Shown in pieces: positions 52,703-62,200 of a DNA stretch of 64,000 nt (positions within the stretch are counted from its first letter, which is position 1; each line of letters starts with the position of its first letter). The DNA comes from Streptomyces griseosporeus (GTDB lineage Bacteria > Actinomycetota > Actinomycetes > Streptomycetales > Streptomycetaceae), in NCBI RefSeq assembly GCF_014656055.1, contig NZ_BNBR01000001.1, positions 1,757,165-1,821,164 on the forward strand. The letters are read 5' to 3'. The notes under the pieces are model-generated. The model made no database searches and was not told the DNA's origin. It saw only the letters and a program-made list of their open reading frames with translations. The position numbers were made by a program, and so were the translations under genes.

Positions 52703-53803
52703 TTACTGCAGGCCGGCGGCCTTGCAGGCGGCGGCGTACTGGGCGGTGCAGATCTGCGCGACGGTGTACAGACCGTCCTTGACGACCGTGTCCTTGATGT
52801 TGTCCTTGGTGACCGACACCGGGACCAGCAGCTTCGAGGGCACCTTGTCGCCGGAGGCGCTGGTGAGCTCGGTGGAGGCCATGGACTTGATGTCCTTGCC
52901 CTGCAGGAGGGCGACGGCCAGCTCGGCGGCGGTGTCGGCCTCGGGCTTGTAGGCCTTGTAGACGGTGGAGGTCTGGGTGCCGGCGACGATCCGCTGGATG
53001 GCGGCCAGCTCGGCGTCCTGACCGGTCAGCGGGAGGTCGCTGAGACCCGCGCCCTTCAGGGTGTTGGCGATGCCACCGGCCATGCCGTCGTTGGCGGAGT
53101 AGACACCGGCGATGTTGTTCTTGCCCAGCTGGGTGATCGCGGCCGACATCTTCTCGGCGGCGACGGTGTCCTTCCACAGGCCGGACTGCTCGTAGGCGAT
53201 CTTGACCTTGCCGTCCAGCGCCTTGTGGGCGCCCTGCTTGAACTGGGCGGCGTTCGGGTCGGCGTCGTCACCGTTGATCATGACGACGTTCGCCTTCGGG
53301 TTGGCCTTGGAGCCCATGGCCTTCAGCAGCGCCTCGCCCTGCAGCTCGCCGACCTTCACGTTGTCGAAGGAGACGTACGCGGAGACCGGGCCCTGGGCCA
53401 GACGGTCGTACGCGACGACCTTGACGCCCTTGTCCACCGCGGCCTTGATGGAGGACTTGATCGCGGCGGAGTCCTGGGCGGAGATCACGATGACCTTCAC
53501 GCCCTTGGTCACCATGGTGCTGACCTGCTGGGCCTGCTTGTTCGGGTCGGCCGCGGCGTTGGCGTACTCGACGGTGCAGTCGGAGCAGAGGTCCTTGACC
53601 TTGGCCTCGAAGTACGGCTTGTCGAACTTCTCGTACCGCGCGGTGACGTTGTCGGGGAGCAGCAGGCCGATGGACTTGCTGCCGCCGGAGCTTTCGCCGC
53701 CGGACTCCTTGTCGCTGTCGCCCGCCTTGCCGCACGCGGCAATCGACAGGGCCATGGAGACGGCGGTCGCGCCGATCACGACTCTACGCATCGTTGCGTT
53801 CAT
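52703..53803 (-). CDS. xylF: Sugar ABC transporter substrate-binding lipoprotein (XylF type)
   Basis: ATG 53803 follows GGGAGG by nine bases. The 366-residue protein has a lipobox (SIAACG, about 20-25) and two periplasmic-binding (type I) lobes: IGLLLPDNVTARYEKFD, VIVISAQDSAAIKSS, VVAYDRLAQG, MINGDDADPNAAQ, GVYSANDGMAGG and LTGQDAELAAIQRIVAG. The pattern is that of D-xylose-binding XylF. Two Cys in LCSDCTVEY and others near ICTAQYAAAC could make disulfides. It is the first gene of the operon and lies 122 bp downstream of rok7B7; a palindrome and -35-like element sit in that gap. Confidence 0.94.
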   Translation of the reverse strand: MNATMRRVVIGATAVSMALSIAACGKAGDSDKESGGESSGGSKSIGLLLPDNVTARYEKFDKPYFEAKVKDLCSDCTVEYANAAADPNKQAQQVSTMVTKGVKVIVISAQDSAAIKSSIKAAVDKGVKVVAYDRLAQGPVSAYVSFDNVKVGELQGEALLKAMGSKANPKANVVMINGDDADPNAAQFKQGAHKALDGKVKIAYEQSGLWKDTVAAEKMSAAITQLGKNNIAGVYSANDGMAGGIANTLKGAGLSDLPLTGQDAELAAIQRIVAGTQTSTVYKAYKPEADTAAELAVALLQGKDIKSMASTELTSASGDKVPSKLLVPVSVTKDNIKDTVVKDGLYTVAQICTAQYAAACKAAGLQ

Positions 53804-53877
53804 TGGGTTGTGCCTCCCTGACAGGGCCGCAACGCTGCGGCCGAGGTGGCTGGAAGTCAACTCGGCCACACGTGCGA

Positions 53878-53896
53878 CGTCAAGAAGTAAATACTT
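53878..53896. promoter_or_regulatory. xylF promoter/operator candidate
   Basis: On the minus strand AAGTA-TT-TACTT (plus 53885-53896) is an inverted repeat directly upstream of TTGACG (53883-53878), a plausible -35. This is the only AT-rich patch in the gap between rok7B7 and xylF and is a candidate site for Rok7B7, which controls the operon. Confidence 0.55.
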
Positions 53897-53925
53897 AACG
53901 AGATGGCAACGGGCTCATTCGTTCT

Positions 53926-55170
53926 CTAAGTGAAGGCGGGTGCCGCCACCGGGAGGGAGCCGTCCAAAAGGGTCGAGTCACCCATCTCGCTGAGCGCGAG
54001 AGCGAGTGCCCCGAGCACCTCCGCACGGCCCCCGAGTGCCCCTGGGAGAACGGACAGTTGACGCGCTGCACTGGGGATCGCGTAGCGGCCGACGGACTCA
54101 CGGATGGGCCCGAGTACCAGCTCACCGGCCTCGGCGAGATCACCGCCGAGGACCACGCGGCTCGGGTTCAGCAGGTTGCAGAGGTTGGCGACTCCACTGC
54201 CGATGTGGCGGCCGACGTCGGCGATCACCCGACGGCAGCCCGGGTCTCCGTCCTTGGCCAGCCGCACGACGCCTTCCATCGTCAGATCGGTGCCGTGGCT
54301 GGGCTGGAGGAGCGGCAGCACGTATCGTGCGGCCGTGAAGGTCTCCAGGCAGCCGCGGTTACCGCAGCGGCAGACCGGGCCGGACTCATCAAGCGTAATA
54401 TGTCCGATTTCTCCCGCAGTGCCACCGGGACCGCGATAGATCTTCCCGTCGATCACCAGACCGGCTCCGACGCCGCTGGCGACCTTGATGTAAGCAAGAT
54501 CACGAACGCCCCTGCCGCTGCCCCAGACCATCTCGCCGAGGGCGCCCAGGTTGGCGTCGTTGTCCACGTGAACGGGCACGCCCAGCCGCTCTTTCAGCTC
54601 TTCCGCGGGCTTCGTGCCGCCCCAGCCGGGCAGGATCGCGGTGGACCCCAGGGTGCCCGACTCCACGTCGATCGGACCGGGCACGCCGAGGCCCACTCCG
54701 GCGACCTTCGACCGGTCGACGCCCGTTGCTGCGATCAGGCGACTGACCAGCTCCTCGGCCCGGTCGAAGCCCTCCCGGGCGGAGGCGTCGACGTCCAGCG
54801 GCTCGGACTCCTCGGCGAGCACCTGATGGGCGAGGTTGCCGATCGCCACCCTGAGGTGCGTATGGCCGAAATCAACCCCGATCACGATGCCGGCGTCCCC
54901 GCTCAGCGAGACGCTGCGGGCCCGGCGGCCGCCCGCCGACGTGGGCGTGACCTCGACGGTTCCGCCGTCCTTGAGTTCACGGACGATGTTGGAGACCGTC
55001 GCCGCCGACAGGCCGGTGGTCCTCGCGATCTCCGCCTGGGTGAGGGATCCCGCCAGTCGCACAGCGCGTACGACCCGCTCCAGGTTGGCTCGGTGCAGCG
55101 ACGACTGCGACCCCGGAGTCTCCACGACGACCTCCTGCGCGCGGGGCCGCTTCGGTGAGACCCCGTCCAT
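53926..55170 (-). CDS. rok7B7: ROK-family transcriptional regulator Rok7B7
   Basis: The protein (414 residues from ATG 55170; a TTG two codons before is possible) has an N-terminal winged HTH (about 27-80: RANLERVVRAVRLAGSLTQAEIART, read in pieces) and a ROK sugar-kinase-like domain. Landmarks are DFGHTHLRVAIG, GVGLGVPGPID, AGEIGHITLDESG and the zinc motif CRCGNRGCLETF. In S. coelicolor Rok7B7 (SCO6008) controls the neighbouring xylose-transport operon, carbon-catabolite responses and antibiotic output. It lies between the XylFGH and NgcEFG importers, all on the minus strand. Confidence 0.93.
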   Translation of the reverse strand: MDGVSPKRPRAQEVVVETPGSQSSLHRANLERVVRAVRLAGSLTQAEIARTTGLSAATVSNIVRELKDGGTVEVTPTSAGGRRARSVSLSGDAGIVIGVDFGHTHLRVAIGNLAHQVLAEESEPLDVDASAREGFDRAEELVSRLIAATGVDRSKVAGVGLGVPGPIDVESGTLGSTAILPGWGGTKPAEELKERLGVPVHVDNDANLGALGEMVWGSGRGVRDLAYIKVASGVGAGLVIDGKIYRGPGGTAGEIGHITLDESGPVCRCGNRGCLETFTAARYVLPLLQPSHGTDLTMEGVVRLAKDGDPGCRRVIADVGRHIGSGVANLCNLLNPSRVVLGGDLAEAGELVLGPIRESVGRYAIPSAARQLSVLPGALGGRAEVLGALALALSEMGDSTLLDGSLPVAAPAFT

Positions 55171-55353
55171 GTCCAACTAGTGAACTCTAAGCTGAGCCGT
55201 TCGGGGTGCCGCCCGTCAAGAGGTTGAACAGTTTCCGCGTCTGTGCACACACCGGGACGCGCCGCCCCCGAACCCGGAACGGCCTGCTTACGGACGACTG
55301 CGGAGCGCTGCGCCGAAGCGCCTCCAGCGGCCCTCCCCGCACAGCAGCGCGCC

Positions 55354-55389
55354 GCCCCCCGAAGGGAGCGGCGCGCTGCCGGAACGGCC
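55354..55389 (-). terminator. Terminator of the NgcEFG-type operon
   Basis: A perfect 12-bp stem (gcagcgcgccgc / gcggcgcgctgc) with a 12-base loop lies 61 bp after the ngcG stop, beyond two extra copies of the gene end. Confidence 0.75.
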
Positions 55390-55400
55390 GGCTGCCCCGG

Positions 55401-55475
55401 CGTCGCCGACGCCAGGCCCGCTACTTCAGCGTCGCCGACGCCAGGCCCGCTACTTCAGCGTCGCCGACGTCAGGC
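55401..55475. repeat. 29-bp tandem repeat of the ngcG 3' end
   Basis: A 29-bp unit (cgtcgccgacgccaggcccg then ctacttcag) is repeated exactly at 55401-55429 and 55430-55458, with a partial copy at 55459-55475 within the gene. It contains the last codons and the TAG stop of ngcG, so two extra gene ends lie downstream of the functional stop. Confidence 0.95.
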
Positions 55476-56373
55476 CCGCCTGTACCTGGCGCTGGAAGGA
55501 CAGGTACACCACCAGCATGGGCACCATGGCGATGGTGACGCCGGCGAAAAGGACCGGCAGGTCGGTGGCGTAGCCCTGCTGCTGCTGGAGCTGGATCAGC
55601 CCCTGGGTGAGCACGTACCGCTCGGGGTCGTCGCCGCTCTGCGGCTGCATCAGCACGGTCGGCAGGATGAACTGGTTCCACTGCCCCAGCGTGTTGAAGA
55701 TGCCCACGCTGAGCAGGCCCGGCTTGGCCATCGGCAGCATGACCTGGAAGAAGGTCCGGCTGTGCGAGGCGCCGTCCAGGATCGCCGCCTCGAAGACCGC
55801 CGTCGGCAGGGTCCGGAAGAAGGCGTGCATGAAGAAGACGGTGAACGGCAGCGAGTAGGCGACGTACACCAGGATCAGGCCCTGGTACGTGTTGAGCATG
55901 TCCAGCCGCTTCACCATGAAGAACAGCGGGACCAGGGCGAGGAACACCGGGAACATCGCGCCGGCGACGAAGAAGTAGTACAGCAGCCGGTTGCCCCAGA
56001 ACTGGTACCGGGCCAGCACGTACGCCGCCATCGAGCCGAACAGCATCGTCAGCGGCACCGAGAACACCAGCACGATGACGGTGTTCAGGAAGTAGTCGCC
56101 GATGCCCTTGTCCCAGGCGCGGGTGAACACGTCCAGGGACCAGTGCTGCGGCCAGCCGAAGGCGGAGGCGCCGATCTGCGCGTCGGTCTTGAAGGAGCTG
56201 AGCACCAGCCACAGCAGCGGCAGCACGATCAGCAGGGCCCACACGGCGAGGAAACCGTGGCTGAAGGCGTTCAGGACGACACCCTCGCCGCGCCGTTCGC
56301 CGGAGCGGGCGGGGACCTTGTCCACGGGCCGCGGCGCCGGTACGGGGGACGTCTCCTTGGTGAGTGCACTCAT
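55450..56373 (-). CDS. ngcG: Aminosugar ABC transporter permease NgcG type
   Basis: The 307-residue permease has a 35-residue cytoplasmic tail, six membrane segments and the EAA loop (EAAILDGASHSRTFFQVMLP, about 203-222) that docks on the ATPase. It is the last gene of the ngcE-F-G set, 15 bp after ngcF. The operon has no own ATPase; the multitask ATPase MsiK encoded elsewhere serves such systems in Streptomyces. The protein ends TSATLK, and its 3' end is duplicated downstream. Confidence 0.92.
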   Translation of the reverse strand: MSALTKETSPVPAPRPVDKVPARSGERRGEGVVLNAFSHGFLAVWALLIVLPLLWLVLSSFKTDAQIGASAFGWPQHWSLDVFTRAWDKGIGDYFLNTVIVLVFSVPLTMLFGSMAAYVLARYQFWGNRLLYYFFVAGAMFPVFLALVPLFFMVKRLDMLNTYQGLILVYVAYSLPFTVFFMHAFFRTLPTAVFEAAILDGASHSRTFFQVMLPMAKPGLLSVGIFNTLGQWNQFILPTVLMQPQSGDDPERYVLTQGLIQLQQQQGYATDLPVLFAGVTIAMVPMLVVYLSFQRQVQAGLTSATLK

Positions 56374-56388
56374 CGTCGTCTCTCCCGC

Positions 56389-57318
56389 TCAGAACTCGAT
56401 GCGCTCGCGGCGGGTGGCGCGCAGCATGACCACGGACAGGATCAGGGTGAGCAGCAGCATGACGACGCCCATGGCGCACGCGTAGCCGCTCTTGCCGTAA
56501 TAGAGGAAGTTGCGCATCATCACCGTCGCCATGACCTCGCTGTGATGGTCGGGGCCACCGCCGAACTCACCGGAGGTCATCGTGGAGACCAGGATGAACA
56601 TGTCCATCGCGGCGATGCCGAGGTAGACCCAGGCGGTCTGCACGGAGTCCCACAGCAGCGGCAGCGTGATGCGGAAGAAGGACTGGGCGCGGCCGGCGCC
56701 GTCGATGAGCGCGGCCTCGTAGATGTCCCGGGGGATGGACTGCATCGCGGCGGAGAAGAGCACGAGGTAGAAACCGACGCCGTGCCAGACGACGACCGCG
56801 ATGAGCGCCCACAGGACGAAATTCGGCTCGTTCAGCCATTCCACCGGGCTGTCGGCGTCGATCAGACCGAGTTTCAGCAGGACGCCGTTGAGCATGCCGC
56901 CGGTGTCACTGCGGTACACGGCGCCGAACAGCACCGCGAGAATGGCCAGCGACAGCACCTGGGGGAAGAAGTAGACGACTTTGTAGAACTTCGAGCCGGC
57001 CACGCCCCGCACGCCGCCGGCCTTGCTGCGCCCGCCCGCGTTCAGCATGAAGGCGAAGAACAGCGCGAGCAGGATGGTGATCACCGGGATGAACACCAGG
57101 AACAGGATGTTGTGCCAGATGGCCTCGGTGAAGATGTCGTCCTTGAACAGCGCCTTGTAGTTGTCCAGGCCGACGAACTTGAAGGTCTGCGACTGGCCCT
57201 TCCAGTCGGTCAGCGAATAGCCGAACGTCTGAAGGTAAGGCCAGATGACGAAGATCAGATAGAGCGCCACGGGAACGAGGAGAAATCCCGCGACGAACCG
57301 GTACTGCCCTTTGCGCAT
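56389..57318 (-). CDS. ngcF: Aminosugar ABC transporter permease NgcF type
   Basis: ATG 57318 gives a 309-residue permease (MRKGQYRFVAGFLLVPVALY). Six membrane segments, a periplasmic loop with a long insertion between segments 1 and 2 and the EAA motif (EAALIDGAGRAQSFFRITLP, near 218-237) identify a CUT1 family permease. It would pair with NgcG to carry N-acetylglucosamine or chitobiose into the cell. It starts 86 bp after the ngcE stop. Confidence 0.92.
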   Translation of the reverse strand: MRKGQYRFVAGFLLVPVALYLIFVIWPYLQTFGYSLTDWKGQSQTFKFVGLDNYKALFKDDIFTEAIWHNILFLVFIPVITILLALFFAFMLNAGGRSKAGGVRGVAGSKFYKVVYFFPQVLSLAILAVLFGAVYRSDTGGMLNGVLLKLGLIDADSPVEWLNEPNFVLWALIAVVVWHGVGFYLVLFSAAMQSIPRDIYEAALIDGAGRAQSFFRITLPLLWDSVQTAWVYLGIAAMDMFILVSTMTSGEFGGGPDHHSEVMATVMMRNFLYYGKSGYACAMGVVMLLLTLILSVVMLRATRRERIEF

Positions 57319-57404
57319 GGCGTTCCTGCCCCTGTTTTCCGGTCGGTGGCCGCGCCCCCACCATAAGGAGAAGGAGGCGCGGCCGGGCGGAGCTAACCGC
57401 TTCG

Positions 57405-58862
57405 CTAGTCGCGGTGGTTCTTCTTGGACGCCGGGTCCTTCGCCGCCTTGTCCACCGCGGCCTGGGCCCGCTTCAGCCATTCCTTGGGCTGGATGCGCTT
57501 GGCCATCAGCTCGTTGGAGGCGTTCTGGATCTCGGTGTCCATCTCGCCGTACCACTCGGTGTACAGGAAGCGGAAGGTGTTGTCGCCGGCCGCCTTGGAC
57601 ACCTCGACGGTGGACTGGGTGCCGGGCCGCAGCTGCACGCTGGGGTCGACGCCGTCCTTGAGGATGGTGAGCGAGTTGGCCTCCTTGGCGAACATGGTGG
57701 ACCACTCGCGGGAGAGCATGCGGCGCATGAACTCCTTGGCCGCGGGGAGGTTCTTGGCCTTCGCCGGGATGATGAACGGCTCGCCGGAGCCGGCCCGGAT
57801 CGCCTCGAAGGGCAGCTTGCTGCCGGGCAGGGCGGGCATCGGCATGAACTTCATGTCGAAGTCCGCCGGGGTCTGCTTGAGCTGCTCGTTCTCCAGCCAG
57901 GAGCCGCAGGTGATGAAGGCGGCCTTGTACTGGTTCCAGCGGGTCTGCGACTCGGTGTGGGTCAGGCCGTTGGTGCCGGGCATGAGGTAGCCCTTCTCGA
58001 CGACCTCGTAGATCGCCTCGACACCGGCCTGCGCGGCGTCGGAGCCGACGAATGCCTTGGGGTCGAGGTTGTCGATCGCCTTCATGGCGTCCAGGCCGCC
58101 CTTCTTGGCGATCAGGTCCATGATGGCGACGTTGATGTAGTACGGGAACTTGCCCTGGTGGGCGAGGCCGCCGATGCCCTGGGACTTGGCGTCCTTGCAG
58201 ATGGCGAGGAAGTCGTCCCAGGTCTTGGGCTCCTCCCAGCCCTTCTCCTTGAAGAGCTTGCCGGAGTACCACAGACCCCACACCGTGTAGATGTAGTTGA
58301 GGGCGACGACCTTGCCCTCCTGCAGGCCCGGGTCGAGGGTGCCGGGGATGAGCGTGTCGCGGACCTTCTTGGAGGGGTCGTCGACGGAGGGCGCGTCGAG
58401 CACCTCGGCGAGGTCGAGCAGCTGCCCGTTCTTGTACAGGACGTCGATCTTGATCTTCTGGGCGCCGGAGTCGTCCACGATGTCCGGCGGGTTCCCGGCG
58501 TTGAAGCGGGGCTGGAGCTTGCCGGTGATCTCCTGCGTTCCGGTGTGGGTGGAGGTGACGCCGAGTTTCTTCTGGAAGTCGGCCTCCCACGCCTTGGCGT
58601 AGTCGTCGCCGTAGCCGCCCTTGAAGATGACGACGTCGAGCTTGCTGCCCTTCTGGGCGCCGAAGGGGTTGTCCTTGGTGGCCTTGCCCTTGGTGTTGCC
58701 GTCGCCGGAATCGTCGCCGCCGCCGCTGGCACAGGCGGAGAGCAGGCCCATCGCCGGCACGGAGACCAGGCCGAGCGCGGCGGACCGCTTGATCAGATCA
58801 CGGCGGCCGACCCCCTCGGCCGTGTGGTGCGAACCGAGGTTCTCTTCGGAAGTGGATCCCAT
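57405..58862 (-). CDS. ngcE: N-acetylglucosamine/chitobiose-type substrate-binding lipoprotein NgcE
   Basis: I choose ATG 58862, eight bases after GAGGA; a TTG two codons earlier is possible. The 485-residue CUT1 binding protein has a twin-arginine-like signal (GVGRRDLIKRSAALG) with a lipobox (LLSACA, near 40), so it is a Tat-exported lipoprotein. The rest follows the extracellular solute-binding family 1 pattern (AWEADFQKKLGV, GNPPDIVDDSG). In S. olivaceoviridis and S. coelicolor this family binds GlcNAc, chitobiose or larger chito-oligosaccharides. A dre-like DasR site lies upstream in the divergent region. Confidence 0.92.
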   Translation of the reverse strand: MGSTSEENLGSHHTAEGVGRRDLIKRSAALGLVSVPAMGLLSACASGGGDDSGDGNTKGKATKDNPFGAQKGSKLDVVIFKGGYGDDYAKAWEADFQKKLGVTSTHTGTQEITGKLQPRFNAGNPPDIVDDSGAQKIKIDVLYKNGQLLDLAEVLDAPSVDDPSKKVRDTLIPGTLDPGLQEGKVVALNYIYTVWGLWYSGKLFKEKGWEEPKTWDDFLAICKDAKSQGIGGLAHQGKFPYYINVAIMDLIAKKGGLDAMKAIDNLDPKAFVGSDAAQAGVEAIYEVVEKGYLMPGTNGLTHTESQTRWNQYKAAFITCGSWLENEQLKQTPADFDMKFMPMPALPGSKLPFEAIRAGSGEPFIIPAKAKNLPAAKEFMRRMLSREWSTMFAKEANSLTILKDGVDPSVQLRPGTQSTVEVSKAAGDNTFRFLYTEWYGEMDTEIQNASNELMAKRIQPKEWLKRAQAAVDKAAKDPASKKNHRD

Positions 58863-59009
58863 GCTCAAGTCCTCGCCTTCTCACAGGACTCAGGCGGTGA
58901 ACCGGATCCTTCCCGGCACCGCGGTCAGGTCGAGCGGAGTGGTGCAAGTGCATCAGGTGGTGCAGGTCGCGCTGGAAGTACGGGATCGTTCGGATCGTGT
59001 GAAGTGCCG

Positions 59010-59025
59010 ACAGGTATAGTCCACT
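59010..59025. promoter_or_regulatory. DasR-responsive element-like site (dre)
   Basis: ACAGGTATAGTCCACT matches the dre consensus ACTGGTCTAGACCACT at 13 of 16 positions and keeps the central TAG and CCACT. DasR is the GlcNAc-responsive GntR regulator of chitin uptake genes in Streptomyces. The site lies 148 bp upstream of ngcE and 227 bp before the GH92 start. Confidence 0.7.
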
Positions 59026-59214
59026 TCCCGCCAGCTGAGCAAGATCGAATGCAAGGTTGGCCATCGGTCTTTTCCGAGTTGAGACCTCGCGGAAATATGA
59101 GCGGCCTGTGCGCCGCTTGCCGGAAAAATCCGCTGCACAGGCCCCGAATGCCACACGCAACACCCTTGACATCTCTGCCCACTTGACCACTACTGGTTCC
59201 TGCGCCACGAAGTT

Positions 59215-59226
59215 GACAACGTTGTC
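59215..59226. promoter_or_regulatory. Palindromic operator candidate upstream of GH92
   Basis: gacaacgttgtc is a perfect 12-bp palindrome 25 bp before the ATG. Its symmetric AACGTT centre is typical of LacI-family operators, which often control glycoside hydrolase genes in streptomycetes. No LacI gene lies in this window. Confidence 0.6.
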
Positions 59227-59251
59227 CAGCGTGCGGGAGGGGTCTTCCTCG

Positions 59252-62200
59252 ATGTCCAGAGCCCGGCTCAGATACGGTCCGGCGGTCGTGTTGACGGCCG
59301 CCTTTGTCATGGCGGTGGGCGCGCAGGGGGCGGCGGTGGCGCTCCCGCGCGAGGAGCCGGCCGCCGACCGGTCCTTCGCCTCGTCCTTCGAGGCGGGCGA
59401 GCCCGCGCCGGACTGGCTGAACACGGTGGACACGACGGCCGGCGGCGGCAAGCGGGCCTCGGGCGTGGACGGCGGGTACAGCAGCGGCATTCCGGGCAAT
59501 GTGACCGACCATGTCACGGACGTCCGGGCGAGCGGAGAGAACACCGGCGCCGGCGAGGTGAAGGAGAACCTGGTCGACGGCGAGCCGAGCACCAAGTGGC
59601 TGACGTTCGAGCCCACCGGCTGGGCCGAGTTCGACCTGGACGGCGCGCAGACCGTCCGGACGTACGCGCTCACCTCGGCCAACGACCACGCCGAGCGCGA
59701 CCCGAGGGACTGGACGCTGAAGGGCTCGGCCGACGGCACGGCCTGGACGACCCTCGACACCCGGACGGGCGAGTCCTTCGGCGAGCGGTTCCAGACGAAG
59801 ACGTACGACATCCCCGCGGCCGCCGTCGGCGCCTACCGGCACTTCCGTCTGGAGGTCACCCGGAACAACGGCGCCGCCGACATCGTGCAACTCGCCGACG
59901 TGCAGTTCTCCACCGGCGGCGGTGACGGCCCGGTGCCGCAGGACATGCTGTCCCTGGTCGACCGCGGCCCCAGCGGCTCCCCCACGGCCAAGGCGGGCGC
60001 CGGCTTCACCGGAAAGAGGGCCCTGCGTTACGCCGGACGGCACACCGCGGACGGGCGGGCGTACTCGTACAACAAGGTCTTCGACGTGAACGTGCGCGTC
60101 GGCCGGGACACCCAGCTGGCGTACCGCGTCTTCCCGTCGATGGCGGACGGCGACCGCGACTACGACGCCACGAACGTCTCCGTGGACCTCGCCTTCACCG
60201 ACGGCACCCACCTCAGCGACCTCGGCGCACGCGACCAGCACGGCTTTCCGCTGACCCCGCGCGGGCAGGGCGCGGCGAAGGGCCTGTACGTCAACCAGTG
60301 GAACAACGTGACGGCGCGGATCGGGACGGTCGCGGCCGGCAAGACGGTCGACCGGATCCTGGTGGCGTACGACTCCCCGAAGGGCCCGGCGAAGTTCCGC
60401 GGCTGGATCGACGACGTGAGCCTGCGGCCGGTCCCGCCCGAGCCGCCGAAGGCGCATCTGTCGGACTACGCGGTGACGACCCGCGGCACCAACTCCAGCG
60501 GCGGCTTCTCCCGCGGGAACGACTTCCCGGCGACGGCCGTCCCGCACGGCTTCAACTTCTGGACGCCGGTGACCAACGCGGGCTCGCTGTCCTGGCTGTA
60601 CGACTACGCCCGGATGAACAACGCGGACAATCTGCCCACGATCCAGGCGTTCAGCGCGAGCCATGAGCCGAGCCCCTGGATGGGCGACCGGCAGACCTTC
60701 CAGGTGATGCCGTCGGCGGCGGCCGGCACGCCGGACACCGGCCGGGAGGCGCGGGAGCTGCCGTTCCGGCACGAGAACGAGACCGCCCGCCCGTACTACT
60801 ACGGGGTGCGTTTCGAGAACGGCCTGAAGGCCGAGATGACGCCGACCGACCACGCGGCGATGCTCCGCTTCACCTACCCCGGCGACGACGCGAGCGTGCT
60901 GTTCGACAACGTCACCGACCAGGCGGGGCTGACCCTCGACAAGGAGCACGGGACCCTCACCGGTTTCTCGGACGTGAAGTCCGGCCTGTCCACCGGGGCG
61001 ACACGGCTGTTCGTGTACGGCGTCTTCGACAAGCCCGTCACCGACGGCTCGGCGAGCGGCGTCAAGGGCTATCTGCGGTTCGACGCGGGCGAGGACCGCA
61101 CGGTCACGCTGCGCTTGGCCACCTCGCTCATCAGCGTCGACCAGGCGAAGGACAACCTGGCCCAGGAGATCCCCGACGGCACCGGCTTCGACGCGGTGCG
61201 CAACCGCGCCCGCAAGGCGTGGGACGGCCTGCTCGGCCGGGTCGAGGTCGAGGGCGCCACCGCCGACCAGCTGACCACCCTCTACTCCAGCCTCTACCGG
61301 CTGTACCTGTACCCGAACTCCGGCTTCGAGAAGGCCGACGGGAAGGACCGGTACGCCTCCCCCTTCTCCCCGATGCCGAGCCAGGACACCCCGACACACA
61401 CCGGCGCGAAGATCGTCGACGGCCGGGTGTACGTCAACAACGGCTTCTGGGACACCTACCGGACCACGTGGCCGGCGTACTCGCTCCTCACCCCCGGTCA
61501 GGCGGGCGACCTGGTCGACGGGTTCGTGCAGCAGTACAAGGACGGCGGCTGGACCTCGCGCTGGTCCTCCCCCGGCTACGCGGACCTGATGACCGGCACC
61601 TCCTCCGACGTGGCGTTCGCCGACGCCTACGTCAAGGGCGTCGGGTTCGACGCGAAGGCGGCGTACGACGCGGCCGTGAAGAACGCCACGGTCGTGCCGC
61701 CGACCTCGGGCGTGGGCCGCAAGGGCATGGCGACCTCCCCGTTCCTCGGCTACACCAGTACCGACACCCACGAGGGCCTGTCTTGGGCGCTGGAGGGCTA
61801 CCTCAACGACTACGGCATCGCCCGGATGGGCCAGAAGCTCTACCGGGAGACGGGCGAGAAGCGCTACCAGGAGGAGTCGGCGTACTTCCTCAACCGGGCC
61901 CGCGACTACGTCAACCTCTTCGACACCAAGGCCGGCTTCTTCCAGGGCCGCGACGCCAAGGGCGGCTGGCGGGTGGAGTCCTCGAAGTACGACCCGCGCG
62001 TGTGGGGCTACGACTACACCGAGACCAACGGCTGGGGCTACGCCTTCACCGCCCCGCAGGACTCCCGCGGCCTCGCCAACCTCTACGGCGGCCGGTCCGG
62101 GCTCGCCGACAAGCTCGACGAGTACTTCGCCACCCCGGAGACGGCCTCGCCGGACTTCGTCGGCTCCTACGGCGGTGTCATCCACGAGATGACCGAGGCG

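Larger units (their letters stand above)
58863..59251. other. Divergent regulatory region of ngcEFG and GH92
   Basis: This 389-bp gap contains the dre-like element at 59010-59025, a 12-bp palindrome at 59215-59226 and AT-rich patches suited to promoters. An in-frame extension of the GH92 gene (from 59057) exists, but it reads through both promoter-like elements and has no ribosome-binding site, so I do not treat it as coding. Confidence 0.65.

Noticed and set aside
55243-57366. 707-codon plus-strand frame over ngcG/ngcF
   Set aside because: It is antisense low-complexity His/Gln/Glu-rich shadow of two permease genes with clear membrane segments.
59180-59200. gaccactactggttc as a second dre site
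   Set aside because: The half-sites are in the wrong orientation (ACCA...TGGT rather than TGGT...ACCA), so it does not fit the DasR consensus.
59057-59251. N-terminal extension of GH92 from an upstream in-frame ATG
   Set aside because: It would place coding sequence across the palindromic operator and ahead of a good signal peptide at 59252; no ribosome-binding site is present.
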